This document shows positions 42,724 through 51,209 of a DNA stretch of 64,000 nt, piece after piece (within the stretch, counting starts at the first letter, position 1; each line of letters opens with the position of its first letter). Source of the DNA: Dissulfurirhabdus thermomarina (GTDB lineage Bacteria > Desulfobacterota > Dissulfuribacteria > Dissulfuribacterales > Dissulfurirhabdaceae); contig NZ_JAATWC010000001.1 in the NCBI RefSeq assembly GCF_012979235.1, forward strand, positions 1 through 64,000, read 5' to 3'. A program made the translations under genes and the position numbers. A model generated the notes under the pieces. It was not told the origin of the DNA. It saw only the letters and a program-made list of their open reading frames with translations, and searched no databases.

Positions 42724-43523
42724 CTCCGGGCCTCCCGAGGGGGCCGGCGGAGATAGCGCTCCGTGAAGATCCGGTCGCTCAGGCCGATATCGTACTTTAT
42801 CTCGCTGAACTCCAGGGTGGTGACGCTGCCGGTCTCGAGGTTCGAGACCCGCGACTTCACCACCGTGGGATACCCCTGGATGGTCCGGATCTCCAGGGCC
42901 TCGATGACCCGGTACTTCTTGCCGGCACGGTCGTAGTACTCGGCCCGCACCGGCAGGAAGGTCGCCCGGTCCACCCAGACCTTGTAATAGCCGAACTCCA
43001 CGGAGGCGGGATCCTTCGGGGTGTTCTTGAGGACGTAGTAGCGGTCGGTGGTCTCCACGAGCTCGTGCTCGTCCTCGGTGATGCTCCGGCCGGAGACGTC
43101 CTCGTAGAGGAAATCGGAGCCCACGAAGCTCGACCGCTTGTCGGTGGCGGCGATGCGCTTGACGAGGTCGAGGGCCGGCAGGTACAGCCACCGGTCGTCG
43201 TCCTTTCCGGGATGCTTCCAGACCATGAAGATCATCTTCCGAACGTCGGAGGGCCGGTGGAAGTAGACGTAGTAGTACTGGTCGCCCCCGTCTTCCTTGT
43301 CTTTGCGGAGGATGACGAAGTTCCGCTCGCGCTTCCGGCCCTGTGAATCGACGATGGTCATCTGGACCCGGGCCTTGCCGTCGCGGCCCTGGTAGTAGGC
43401 CATGAGGTTGGCCTTCTCCACGATCTCCGAGACGGAGGGCCCGGCGGCGCCCGCCGGGCCGGCGGCCCACAGGATCCACGTTGCCACCGCGAGGATGCCG
43501 AGCATCTTGCCCTGCGTCTTCAT
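42720..43523 (-). CDS. LolA-like outer-membrane lipoprotein-sorting protein
   Basis: 267 aa. A signal peptide (about 1-26, ends AGA) is followed by a LolA/LppX-like concave beta-sheet domain with YYVYFHRPSDVRKM, WLYLPALDLVKRIAA and SDFLYEDVSG. The family binds acyl chains in the periplasm. It is distinct from housekeeping LolA and typically pairs with MMPL/RND transporters. It has 4-bp overlaps with both neighbours (RND upstream, barrel downstream), so the three are tightly coupled. Confidence 0.88.
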   Translation of the reverse strand: MKTQGKMLGILAVATWILWAAGPAGAAGPSVSEIVEKANLMAYYQGRDGKARVQMTIVDSQGRKRERNFVILRKDKEDGGDQYYYVYFHRPSDVRKMIFMVWKHPGKDDDRWLYLPALDLVKRIAATDKRSSFVGSDFLYEDVSGRSITEDEHELVETTDRYYVLKNTPKDPASVEFGYYKVWVDRATFLPVRAEYYDRAGKKYRVIEALEIRTIQGYPTVVKSRVSNLETGSVTTLEFSEIKYDIGLSDRIFTERYLRRPPREARR

Positions 43524-46405
43524 TTCGATTCCTCCTTCCGGGAAACGGCGCAGGCGGGCGCCTTCGAGGCGAGCCGGCAGAGCACGCCGAGGATCACCAC
43601 GGCGGCCACGCCCGCCCAGCTCACGTCCCGCCAGGCCAGGTCGAGGTATTGCTGGAGGTTGACCGCCACCAGGAGCACCAGGGTCACCGCCAGGATGATG
43701 CAGGTGAGACACCGGCACCACATGGCGGGACGCTCCCCGGGGAAGAGCCGCCGCTCGAGGAGCCGCACCAGGGCCGGCAGCAGCATCAGGGTGACGATGC
43801 CGGCGAAGGAGAGGATGAGGGCCATGAAGGTCCCCACCGTCTTGTAGGGGACGAGCGGCGCCGCCAGCAGCGGGAGGAAGCCCAGGGCGATCACCACGAT
43901 GTTCCGGGTGATGGCCCGGGCCGGTTCCTCGAACATGGGCCCCGCGGTCCGTTCCCAGGTGCCGTACACCGCCACCATGTTCCGGCTCCGGGCCAGGAAG
44001 TGGATGGCGAAGTCCACGGCCAGGCCCAGGGTGAGGGCCGAGAGCACGGCGATGGGCATGTCGTAGTCCTTGCCCGCGTAGCCGACGAGCCCGTAGATGA
44101 AGGCGATGGTCACCGTGAGGGGCACCATGCAGAGGAAGCCCCAGAGGGCGGAGCGGAAGAGCAGGGTCATCATGAAGAAGACCACGAGGAAGCTTCCCAG
44201 GAAGGCCTGGAGCATCCCGGAGACCATCTTCGCCTGCCAGACCACGTTGATGTAGGTGAGCCCGTACCAGTCGTGCCGGAGGGGGACGGGCGGGGGATTC
44301 TGCGCCAGGAAGGCGTCGACATGGCGCACCACGGCCATCATGTCCTTGTTGTCGCCGCTCCGGAGCTGGACCCAGATGCTGGCCCGGCGGTAGTCCGGGG
44401 TCACGAAGTGCCAGAGGTCCTGGGGCCGGTGGCTGTTCTGGTAGGTGATGAGGCACTGGGCCACGGCCTCGCGGGTGTCGGGCACGGTGAAGTGCGAATC
44501 GTCGCCCAGGAAGAGCTCCCGGTGGACGGTCTTGACGAGATCGGTGACGGAGTTGGACTTCCCCACCACGCCGGTCCGGAGGAGTTCCTCCTGGAGCCGG
44601 GCGAGGTAGCGAAGCACCGCCGGGTCCTTGAAGACCTGGCCCCGCTGCCGCTCCCCGGAGACCAGGGCGGCCACCTCGTCCCACGCGTCGAGCAGGGCCT
44701 CGGGCGCGCGGTCCGTCTCCGCCGCCACGAAGGCGTCGAGGTCATCCAGCAGGGCGGCGGCGCTCTCGGCGCGCCGGGCCTGTGCCCGGGCCCGGGCCGC
44801 CGCCTCGCCGAAGACCTTCGCGGCGCCGGGGAGGTCCTGGTACCGCTTCGCCGCCGCCTCGAGCCGGGCGGCGAGCCCCTCGGCGTAGGAGGCGACGTCC
44901 TCCGCCGGGCCGGCCTCCGGGGTGAGGGTGAGGTAGGCCATATAGGTGCCGCCGAAGTGCCGGTTCAGGACCTTGTCGGCGATGCGGATGGGGTGGGAGT
45001 GGGTGAACCACTTCACCGGGTTGTCGTTGATCTGGATCAGGCTGATCCCGTAGGCCGCCGCCCCCATCATGGCCACGGCCAGCACCACGATGAACTTGGC
45101 CCGCCGGTAGGTGGTGTTCCCCAGCCAGGCGAGGAAGCGGGAGAGCCGGTTGCCCGGCGCCACCTTCCCCTCGGCCGGGAACCCGAAGCCCGCCAGGGAC
45201 CGCTCCGGGATGAACATCACGTAGGCCGGGACGAAGGTCACCGTGAAGACCCAGGCGAGCATCACGCCGGCGGCCACGTAGAGGCCGAAGACCTGGACCG
45301 GCGGGATGGGGGTGAGCGCCAGGGAGGCGAAGCCCGCCGCCGAGGTGAGCGAGGTGTAGAGCATGGGCATGAAGAGCTCGTCCATCACCTCGAGCACCGT
45401 GCGGCGCCGGTCGCGGAGCCTCGGGTACCGGTCGAAGAACTCCGAGAGGATGTGCACCGAGTCCAGCACCGCGATGGGCATGATGAAGACCGGGATCATG
45501 GAACTCATGATGTGGACGGTCTTCCCGGTCACGATGAGGAGCCCCATGGTGCAGATCACGCTCACCAGGGCCACGATCATGGGGGAGAGGATCATGACCA
45601 GCTTCCGGAAGAAGAAGAGCATGAGCAGGAAGATGATCGCCATGGCCATGGGGGCCGAGATGGCCATCTGGCGGAACATCTCGACGCCGAAGGTGTCGTT
45701 GGCCACGGGGAGGCCCGTGATGTGGTACTGGTCGTCCACCTGCCCGAAGGAGCGGATCTTCTCCCGGAGCCGCGAGGCCACCCGGTAGCTCACCTTCTTC
45801 GAGGTGAGGGGGATGTAGAGGCAGATGGCCTTCCCGTCTTCGGAGACGAGGGTCCCCTGGAGGAAGGGAAGGCGCCGGGCCTTGTCCCGGATCGCCCGGG
45901 CCTCGGCCCGGGTCTTCGGGGGCGTCGGCATGAGCCATTCGAAGCGCACGGAGCCGAGCCCGCCCTGCTCGATGTTGTCCACGGTGGAGGGGGCGATGAT
46001 GTCCACGGCGATGACGCCCGCCCTCCGGCCGGGGTGCTCCGGGTCGTCCCACTGGAGACCCTTGGCGTAGTCGGCCAGGTCGAAGATCCGCCGGAGGGAG
46101 TCGGGGTTGAAGACCCCGTCGGGATCCCGCTCGTTCACCACGCCGAGGACCAGGATGTCGTGCAGGCTGAAGACCCGCTTCATCCGGTCGTGGAAGACCC
46201 GGACGGGCTCGTCCTGCCGGAGCATGTTCTCCGGGTCCGTGTCCACGTGGAGGGGTTTCAGGAAGGGGAACCGCTCCGGCCACAGGGTCGGCAGCGCCGC
46301 GCCCAGGGCCAGGAGCAGGGTGAGGGCCACCATGGAACCGGTGACCACCCACGGGTGCCGGGTGGAAAAATCGACGATGCGCGAGGATACCTTCACGCCT
46401 TTCAC
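43520..46405 (-). CDS. RND/MMPL-family transporter (HpnN-like)
   Basis: 961 aa. A GTG at 46405 is used; a second GTG at 46396 is spaced better (8 nt) from GGAGG and may be the true start. It has two halves, each with one N-terminal helix, a large periplasmic loop and five more helices (about 12 in total), like MMPL/HpnN exporters of hopanoids and lipids. There are no separate membrane-fusion or TolC partners; instead a LolA-like protein and an outer-membrane barrel follow in the operon. The likely job is proton-driven movement of a lipid or hydrophobic molecule to the outer membrane. Confidence 0.9.
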   Translation of the reverse strand: MKGVKVSSRIVDFSTRHPWVVTGSMVALTLLLALGAALPTLWPERFPFLKPLHVDTDPENMLRQDEPVRVFHDRMKRVFSLHDILVLGVVNERDPDGVFNPDSLRRIFDLADYAKGLQWDDPEHPGRRAGVIAVDIIAPSTVDNIEQGGLGSVRFEWLMPTPPKTRAEARAIRDKARRLPFLQGTLVSEDGKAICLYIPLTSKKVSYRVASRLREKIRSFGQVDDQYHITGLPVANDTFGVEMFRQMAISAPMAMAIIFLLMLFFFRKLVMILSPMIVALVSVICTMGLLIVTGKTVHIMSSMIPVFIMPIAVLDSVHILSEFFDRYPRLRDRRRTVLEVMDELFMPMLYTSLTSAAGFASLALTPIPPVQVFGLYVAAGVMLAWVFTVTFVPAYVMFIPERSLAGFGFPAEGKVAPGNRLSRFLAWLGNTTYRRAKFIVVLAVAMMGAAAYGISLIQINDNPVKWFTHSHPIRIADKVLNRHFGGTYMAYLTLTPEAGPAEDVASYAEGLAARLEAAAKRYQDLPGAAKVFGEAAARARAQARRAESAAALLDDLDAFVAAETDRAPEALLDAWDEVAALVSGERQRGQVFKDPAVLRYLARLQEELLRTGVVGKSNSVTDLVKTVHRELFLGDDSHFTVPDTREAVAQCLITYQNSHRPQDLWHFVTPDYRRASIWVQLRSGDNKDMMAVVRHVDAFLAQNPPPVPLRHDWYGLTYINVVWQAKMVSGMLQAFLGSFLVVFFMMTLLFRSALWGFLCMVPLTVTIAFIYGLVGYAGKDYDMPIAVLSALTLGLAVDFAIHFLARSRNMVAVYGTWERTAGPMFEEPARAITRNIVVIALGFLPLLAAPLVPYKTVGTFMALILSFAGIVTLMLLPALVRLLERRLFPGERPAMWCRCLTCIILAVTLVLLVAVNLQQYLDLAWRDVSWAGVAAVVILGVLCRLASKAPACAVSRKEESK

Positions 46406-46511
46406 CTCCGTCTCTCCCGATCCAGCCCGGGAAGGCCAAAGGTCTTCGGTACCACGACCCGGAACGCCCTACCGGTCGGCGGGCCGCCCGGGAGGCCGAA
46501 GGTGCTGGCGG

Positions 46512-46862
46512 CTAGGCCCCCTGCGGTCCGTCGTCGCCCGAGAAACGGGCGCTGATGCACTTCAGGATGCTCTCGAGCTGCCGCTCGACGACGGAATAGT
46601 ACACCCGCCGCCCACGCCGCCGGCTTTGGAGGAAGCCCTTCCCCTGCATCAGCCGGAGGTGACCGCTGGTGGCCGGCTGGGAAAGGCCGCAGAGGTTGGC
46701 CACCTCCTCGACGGTGTAGTCGCCGCTGAGCAGGATCTCGATGATGCGCAGCCGGTGCGGATGGGCGATGCACCGGAGGCACTCGGCCGCCTGCCGCAGG
46801 GCGTCGAAGGACAGGAACGCGGGCTCACTCCGCGGGTGGTCTTCTCGAACTGGATCCGACAT
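46512..46862 (-). CDS. ArsR/SmtB-family repressor with multiple cysteines
   Basis: 116 aa from the ATG at 46862; an ATG 9 bp upstream sits too close to AAAGG. The winged helix (about 20-100) has recognition region LCGLSQPATSGHLRLMQ and wing RRGRRVYYSV. Cysteines are at 28, 31, 58 and 102. C58 in the HTH and C102 in the last helix could form a thiol or persulfide switch as in SqrR/BigR, or bind metal with C28/C31. It is first in the run leading to the RND transporter 106 bp downstream and so is the likely local regulator. Confidence 0.9.
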   Translation of the reverse strand: MSDPVREDHPRSEPAFLSFDALRQAAECLRCIAHPHRLRIIEILLSGDYTVEEVANLCGLSQPATSGHLRLMQGKGFLQSRRRGRRVYYSVVERQLESILKCISARFSGDDGPQGA

Positions 46863-46888
46863 GCCTCTCATCCTTTCAACGTCGCCTC

Positions 46889-46917
46889 TTATAACACAAT
46901 CCGAAGGTCCCGGACAA
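46889..46917 (-). promoter_or_regulatory. Promoter of the arsR-RND operon
   Basis: On the minus strand TTGTCC (46917-46912), a 17-bp spacer and TTATAA (46894-46889). The transcription start would fall about 20 nt before the arsR ATG. Confidence 0.6.
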
Positions 46918-46976
46918 CCTCGCGCGCCGAGATCGCCCCCCCGGCCGGGGTGGACGGTGCCGGCACGGGGCCCCCG

Positions 46977-47084
46977 GGGTTCCTGGGTCCAAAAAGGGCC
47001 GCCTCTTTGGGATTCCTGGACCTTCCAGGGCGGAAAATGCAGGGATTCCCGGGAGCACGGCCTTTTCGACCAATTGGGAATTCC
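46977..47084. repeat. Four phased GGG-A/T-TTCC motifs upstream of arsR
   Basis: GGGTTCCTGG (46977), GGGATTCCTGG (47009), GGGATTCCCGG (47042) and GGGAATTCC (47076) repeat every 32-34 bp, about three helical turns, between the arsR promoter and the end of the KptA-like gene. They could be binding sites for an activator or for ArsR itself. Confidence 0.5.
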
Positions 47085-47085
47085 A

Positions 47086-47844
47086 CTATAGCTCCAGGCA
47101 ACCGGAATGAAAAGGGTTTTCACCCATTTTTTGCCGCGGGCCCCGCTTCCGCCTCCCGTCCCGCCGCCGCGGACGCCCCGGGGCGGGCAGCACCTCCGGC
47201 CCCGGGCGGTATCCCCCCGGCAGCTCCGCCCGCCCCGCGGGGCGGGCGCCGTCCCGGGGCCGTTCCCCGGCCTTCTCCCGGGGTTTCCGGCCGGGCGGCG
47301 GCAGCTCGACCCACTCCGGCGGCACGGCCTCGGCCACGAAGAGCCCCTCCCCGGCGGCACGGAACCGCACGCCGGCCGCCGCCGCCCGCCCGGCCCGCAC
47401 CCTGGCCACCACGGGCGCGTCCACCCGCCGCCGGCCGATGCACCGGGCCGTCTCGGTCTCGGCGGAAAGGACCACCCAGCCGCCCCGGGGGGCCCGCAAC
47501 CCGTGCTCCCGGACCCGGGAAAGGGCCCCCGGGCGGATCGCGGTGTAGAGGCTCTCCGGCGGCGCCGCCTCCGGGAAGGTCCCGAGCCCCTCCACCTGGA
47601 ACTCGGGCCGGGCGCGCACCCGGTCCTCGGTCCACTCGAGGGACCGCGGCCTGTGGAGGGCGAAGAACTGCTTCAGACCCTGGAGGGTGGGCCGCGGAAG
47701 GCCGGCTTCCTGGAGGAGGGCGCGGTGGACCTCCCGAATGGAGAACCAGCCGCCGGGGGCAGGCACCAGGCCGAAGGCCCAGGGGGCGCGGCCCAGCATG
47801 GCGAGCAGGCGTTTTTCGAGGGCGCGCCGCTCCCGTCCCCTCAC
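47086..47844 (-). CDS. KptA/Tpt1-fold RNA 2'-phosphotransferase homologue with altered active site
   Basis: 252 aa from a GTG at 47844, with GGAGG upstream. About residues 12-190 align by eye with KptA/Tpt1. The helical N-lobe (GRAPWAFGLVPAPGGW) matches RHKPEAxGxxLDxxGW. APPESLYTAI matches the TPPQFLYHGT segment. WVVLSAETETARCIGRRR matches VHLSxDxxTAxxVGxRxG. The RH dyad, the QGHS and YHGT motifs are replaced, while the later arginines remain. Normal KptA removes a splice-junction 2'-phosphate using NAD; this copy may be inactive or repurposed. The last 60 residues are Pro/Arg-rich. It lies just downstream of the HDOD gene. Confidence 0.7.
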   Translation of the reverse strand: MRGRERRALEKRLLAMLGRAPWAFGLVPAPGGWFSIREVHRALLQEAGLPRPTLQGLKQFFALHRPRSLEWTEDRVRARPEFQVEGLGTFPEAAPPESLYTAIRPGALSRVREHGLRAPRGGWVVLSAETETARCIGRRRVDAPVVARVRAGRAAAAGVRFRAAGEGLFVAEAVPPEWVELPPPGRKPREKAGERPRDGARPAGRAELPGGYRPGPEVLPAPGRPRRRDGRRKRGPRQKMGENPFHSGCLEL

Positions 47845-47877
47845 CCTTCCCGTTCCTCCACGGTGCCGCGCCGGGGC

Positions 47878-48834
47878 TCAGCCCACCAGGCGGTCGAAGA
47901 CCCCCTCGTCCCGGAGGAGGCGGAAGAAGCCCGGGTTTCCCTTCTCGAAGTCGAAGACCGACCGGGCCACCAGGCGCTCGAACCGCTTGGGGGAAAAGCC
48001 CGTGAGCTTGAAGAGGTCCTCCTGGATCTCTTCCAGGTAGCGCCGGCTCGTCTCCTTGACGGCCGCCCCGTCCACCCAGGCGTGGACCTCGTCCACCAGG
48101 GTGACGAGGCGCCGGTCGCGCCCCCGGCCGGCCCGGAGCCGCTGGCGGGCCGGGGCGATGGAGAGGCGGATGATGCCGGGGAAGTTCCAGCGCCGGGCGG
48201 CGGCGAGACCGAGTTCCCCTGGACGCCACCCGGTCATCCGCTTGGCGGTGCGGTCGAGGAGGCCGGGCTTGGCCCGGAGGGCCCAGAGGGTCCGGCCGAC
48301 CCCCGGCTGGACCACGGAGAGGAGCACCTGCCCGAGCCGCTTGAGCATGGCGCAGGCGGTGACCTCCTGGGCCTCGAGCCCGGTGGGCGTGAGGGACCGG
48401 GCCAGGGTGGCCTCGAAAACGGACCGGGCCAGAAGGCGGAGGAGCGGCCCCGCCTCCCCGTCGGCGGCCCGATCCCCCTCGGGGAGAAGCGGCAAGGGGG
48501 AGATGGCCCTGGAGATGTTGTCGATGCCGAGGAGCACCACGATGTGGCGCATCCGGATGACCCGCTGGCGGCCGCGGCCGAAGAAGGCGGCGTTGCCCCG
48601 GCGCAGGAGCTGCAGGGTGAGGCCGAAATCGCGGAGGATCACGTCGGTGAATTCGGCGGCGTCCGAGTGGGGATGGGCGCAGAGGGCGAAGAGGGCGCGG
48701 AGGTGACGGGGATCGGCCGGCACCAGGGCCTGGACGGCGGCCGAGAGGGTGCGCTCGGCACGCCGGGACGGGGGGATCTCCTCGGGGAGGTCCACCTCGA
48801 CCCCGGGCTCGGGGGGCTCGCCGGGAAGATGCAT
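47878..48834 (-). CDS. HDOD-domain signalling protein
   Basis: 318 aa from the ATG at 48834. The HDOD domain (about 35-240) has DAAEFTDVILRDFGLTLQLLRRGN, then RVIRMRHIVVLLGIDNIS, in the usual order. It is all-helical and related to HD hydrolases but without their metal residues. Such proteins act as output or scaffold modules in c-di-GMP, chemotaxis and stress signalling. It has no partner domain. The KptA-like gene follows 33 bp later on the same strand. Confidence 0.83.
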   Translation of the reverse strand: MHLPGEPPEPGVEVDLPEEIPPSRRAERTLSAAVQALVPADPRHLRALFALCAHPHSDAAEFTDVILRDFGLTLQLLRRGNAAFFGRGRQRVIRMRHIVVLLGIDNISRAISPLPLLPEGDRAADGEAGPLLRLLARSVFEATLARSLTPTGLEAQEVTACAMLKRLGQVLLSVVQPGVGRTLWALRAKPGLLDRTAKRMTGWRPGELGLAAARRWNFPGIIRLSIAPARQRLRAGRGRDRRLVTLVDEVHAWVDGAAVKETSRRYLEEIQEDLFKLTGFSPKRFERLVARSVFDFEKGNPGFFRLLRDEGVFDRLVG

Positions 48835-48943
48835 GCTCGTCACCTGCCTCCGTTTTACTATTATCGGCCATTTCGATGGATTTCCCAAACGGCGCCGCGG
48901 GCGGCTTTGCAGGGGGAACACCTTCCGGCTATCCTGTGGTGTC

Positions 48944-49279
48944 GTGGCGCAGGAGCGATCCTTCCATCTTCCCCCGCGGCCGCCGGACGAGGAGCGCCTG
49001 CGGCGGGAGAAACAGCGGGCCCGGGAGCTTCGCCGCACCCGGTGGTGGCGCCGGAAGTGCGCCGCCGGCCGCTGCCACTACTGCGGCCGGTTCGTCGGGG
49101 CGGCGGCCCTCACCATGGACCACGTGGTGCCCCTGGCCCGCGGCGGGACCAGCGAGCGCCACAACCTCGTCCCGGCCTGCAAGGACTGCAACAACCGGAA
49201 GAAATACCTCCTCCCCGTGGAGTGGGAACGGTACCTGGCGTCACTGTCCCACGCGGACCCGGGCGGGGAGACCGCCTGA
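48944..49279 (+). CDS. HNH endonuclease-domain protein
   Basis: 111 aa from a GTG at 48944; the start is uncertain, and an upstream ATG at 48833 would overlap the divergent HDOD start. The HNH fold is clear: CHYCGRF (about 49-55), MDHVVPLARGG (about 62-72), HNLVPACKDCNNRK (about 76-89). Two CxxC pairs bind structural zinc and the D-H-x-V motif is catalytic. The N-terminal 40 residues are Arg-rich. It is not next to a methylase or phage gene. It precedes glmS by 12 bp. Confidence 0.85.
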   Translation: MAQERSFHLPPRPPDEERLRREKQRARELRRTRWWRRKCAAGRCHYCGRFVGAAALTMDHVVPLARGGTSERHNLVPACKDCNNRKKYLLPVEWERYLASLSHADPGGETA

Positions 49280-49291
49280 GGGAGGTGGGAC

Positions 49292-51133
49292 ATGTGCGGC
49301 ATCGTCGGCTACGTCGGCGGCAGACGGGTGCTCCCGGTCCTGATGGAAGGCCTGCGCCGCCTCGAGTACCGGGGCTATGACTCCGCCGGGGTCGCCTGGC
49401 TGGAGGACGGCCGGATCGAGCTGGTCCGCTGCCCCGGAAAACTCACCGGCCTCGACGGACTCCTCGACGGGCGGCGCGACGCCGCCAGCGGGATCGGCCT
49501 CGGCCACACCCGCTGGGCCACCCACGGCGCCCCCACCGAGGCCAACGCCCATCCCCACACGGACTGCACGGGTTCCGTGGTGGTGGTCCACAACGGGATC
49601 ATCGAGAACTACTACAGCCTCCGGCAGGATCTCGCCGCGGAGGGCCACCGGTTCCGGTCCGAGACCGACACGGAGGTGCTGGCCCACCTGGTGGAGAAGT
49701 ACCTCGACGGCGACCTCCTGGCCGCCGTGCGCCGGGCCCTGGCCGACGTGGAGGGTGCCTTCGCCCTCGGCGTCCTCTGGACCGGGGCGCCGGACCGGAT
49801 CGTGGCGGCGCGCAGGCAGAGCCCCCTCGTCCTGGGCCTCGGGACGGACGAGGCCTTCCTCGCCTCGGACATCCCGGCGCTGCTCCCCTTCACCCGCGAC
49901 GTCCTCTTCCTCGACGACGGCGAGACCGCCGTCCTCACCCGGGAGGGGGCGGCCGTCTGCCGCCTGGACGACGGGCGGCCGGTGGAGAAGGCCGCCACCG
50001 CCATCTCCTGGGACGCCGCCATGGCGGAGAAGGGCGGCTTCCGCCACTTCATGCTGAAGGAGATCCACGAGCAGCCCCAGGCGGTGCTGAACACCATCCG
50101 CGGTCGGGTCGTCCCCGAGACCGGGGAGGTGCGGCTGCCCGAGCTCGGGCTCGACGAGGCGGCCGTCCGCGCCCTCCGCCGCCTCTCCATCATCGCCTGC
50201 GGCACCTCCTGGCACGCGGGGCTGGTGGCCAAGTACTGGATCGAGGAGTGGACCGGCCTCCCCGTGGAGGTGGAACTCGCCTCGGAGTTCCGGTACCGGC
50301 GCCCCCTCCTGGACGGGCAGGTCCTCGCCGTGGCCGTCTCCCAGTCCGGGGAGACCGCCGACACCCTGGCGGGCCTGCGCATGGCCAAGGAGCGCGGGGC
50401 GCCCGTGGTGGGCATCTGCAACGTGGTGGGGAGCACCGTCACCCGGGAGGCCCACGGCACCCTCTACACCCACGCCGGGCCGGAGATCGGGGTGGCCTCC
50501 ACCAAGGCCTTCACCAGCCAGCTGGCCGCCCTCTACCTCCTCGGCCTCTACCTCGCCCAGGTCCGCGGCGACCTGGATGCGGCGGCCCGGCGGGAGAAGA
50601 TCCGCGCCCTGGTGGCCGTCCCCGGGATCCTCGAGGGACGGCTCGGGGCCTGGCAGGCCCGGTGCCGGGAGCTGGCCGACCGCTTCTACGGCTGCCGGGA
50701 CTTCCTCTACCTCGGCCGCCACCTCGGCTTTCCCCTCGCCCTCGAGGGGGCCCTGAAGCTCAAGGAGATCTCCTACATCCACGCCGAGGGCTACGCCGCG
50801 GGCGAGATGAAGCACGGTCCCATCGCCCTCATCGACCGCGAGATGCCGGTGACCGTCGTGGCCCCCCGGGACCACGTCTACGAAAAGGTCCTGAGCAACA
50901 TGGAGGAGGTCCGGTCCCGCCGCGGCATCCTCATCGCCCTGGGGGAAGAAGGCGACGAGGCCCTCCGCCAGACGGCCGACCACGTGGTGGAGGTGCCCCG
51001 GCCGCCGGACCCGGCCCTGAATCCCTTCCTCTACGCCGTGCCCCTCCAGCTCCTCGCCTACGAGATCGCCGTGGCCCGGGGCTGCGACGTGGACCAGCCC
51101 CGCAACCTCGCCAAGAGCGTCACGGTGGAATAG
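49292..51133 (+). CDS. glmS: Glutamine-fructose-6-phosphate aminotransferase (isomerizing)
   Basis: 613 aa. The ATG at 49292 is preceded by GAGGGAGGTG. Cys2 (MCGIVGYVGG) becomes the N-terminal nucleophile of the Ntn glutaminase domain (about 1-240). Two SIS isomerase domains follow (about 290-600), ending LAKSVTVE. It makes glucosamine-6-phosphate for peptidoglycan and LPS. No glmS ribozyme can be present, as only 12 bp separate it from the HNH gene. Confidence 0.98.
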   Translation: MCGIVGYVGGRRVLPVLMEGLRRLEYRGYDSAGVAWLEDGRIELVRCPGKLTGLDGLLDGRRDAASGIGLGHTRWATHGAPTEANAHPHTDCTGSVVVVHNGIIENYYSLRQDLAAEGHRFRSETDTEVLAHLVEKYLDGDLLAAVRRALADVEGAFALGVLWTGAPDRIVAARRQSPLVLGLGTDEAFLASDIPALLPFTRDVLFLDDGETAVLTREGAAVCRLDDGRPVEKAATAISWDAAMAEKGGFRHFMLKEIHEQPQAVLNTIRGRVVPETGEVRLPELGLDEAAVRALRRLSIIACGTSWHAGLVAKYWIEEWTGLPVEVELASEFRYRRPLLDGQVLAVAVSQSGETADTLAGLRMAKERGAPVVGICNVVGSTVTREAHGTLYTHAGPEIGVASTKAFTSQLAALYLLGLYLAQVRGDLDAAARREKIRALVAVPGILEGRLGAWQARCRELADRFYGCRDFLYLGRHLGFPLALEGALKLKEISYIHAEGYAAGEMKHGPIALIDREMPVTVVAPRDHVYEKVLSNMEEVRSRRGILIALGEEGDEALRQTADHVVEVPRPPDPALNPFLYAVPLQLLAYEIAVARGCDVDQPRNLAKSVTVE

Positions 51134-51150
51134 CCGGGCCCGGAATGCGA

Positions 51151-51187
51151 AAGGCCCGGGCAGGCCTCGTGGGCCGACCCGGGCCTT
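51151..51187. terminator. Hairpin between convergent glmS and nrfD
   Basis: AAGGCCCGGG (51151-51160) pairs perfectly with CCCGGGCCTT (51178-51187), and the 17-nt loop contains a second small pair. T-runs are short on both strands. Confidence 0.5.
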
Positions 51188-51209
51188 CGGGCGCCGGCGG
51201 CGCCGCCGG

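Noticed and set aside
46425-46505. Two copies of a GCCCGGGA-GGCC-AAGGT-like sequence between arsR and the RND gene
   Set aside because: Imperfect and largely explained by GC-rich palindromes; too weak to call as an operator pair.
49200-49291. Possible glmS ribozyme before glmS
   Set aside because: The upstream sequence is the HNH coding region and only 12 bp separate the genes.
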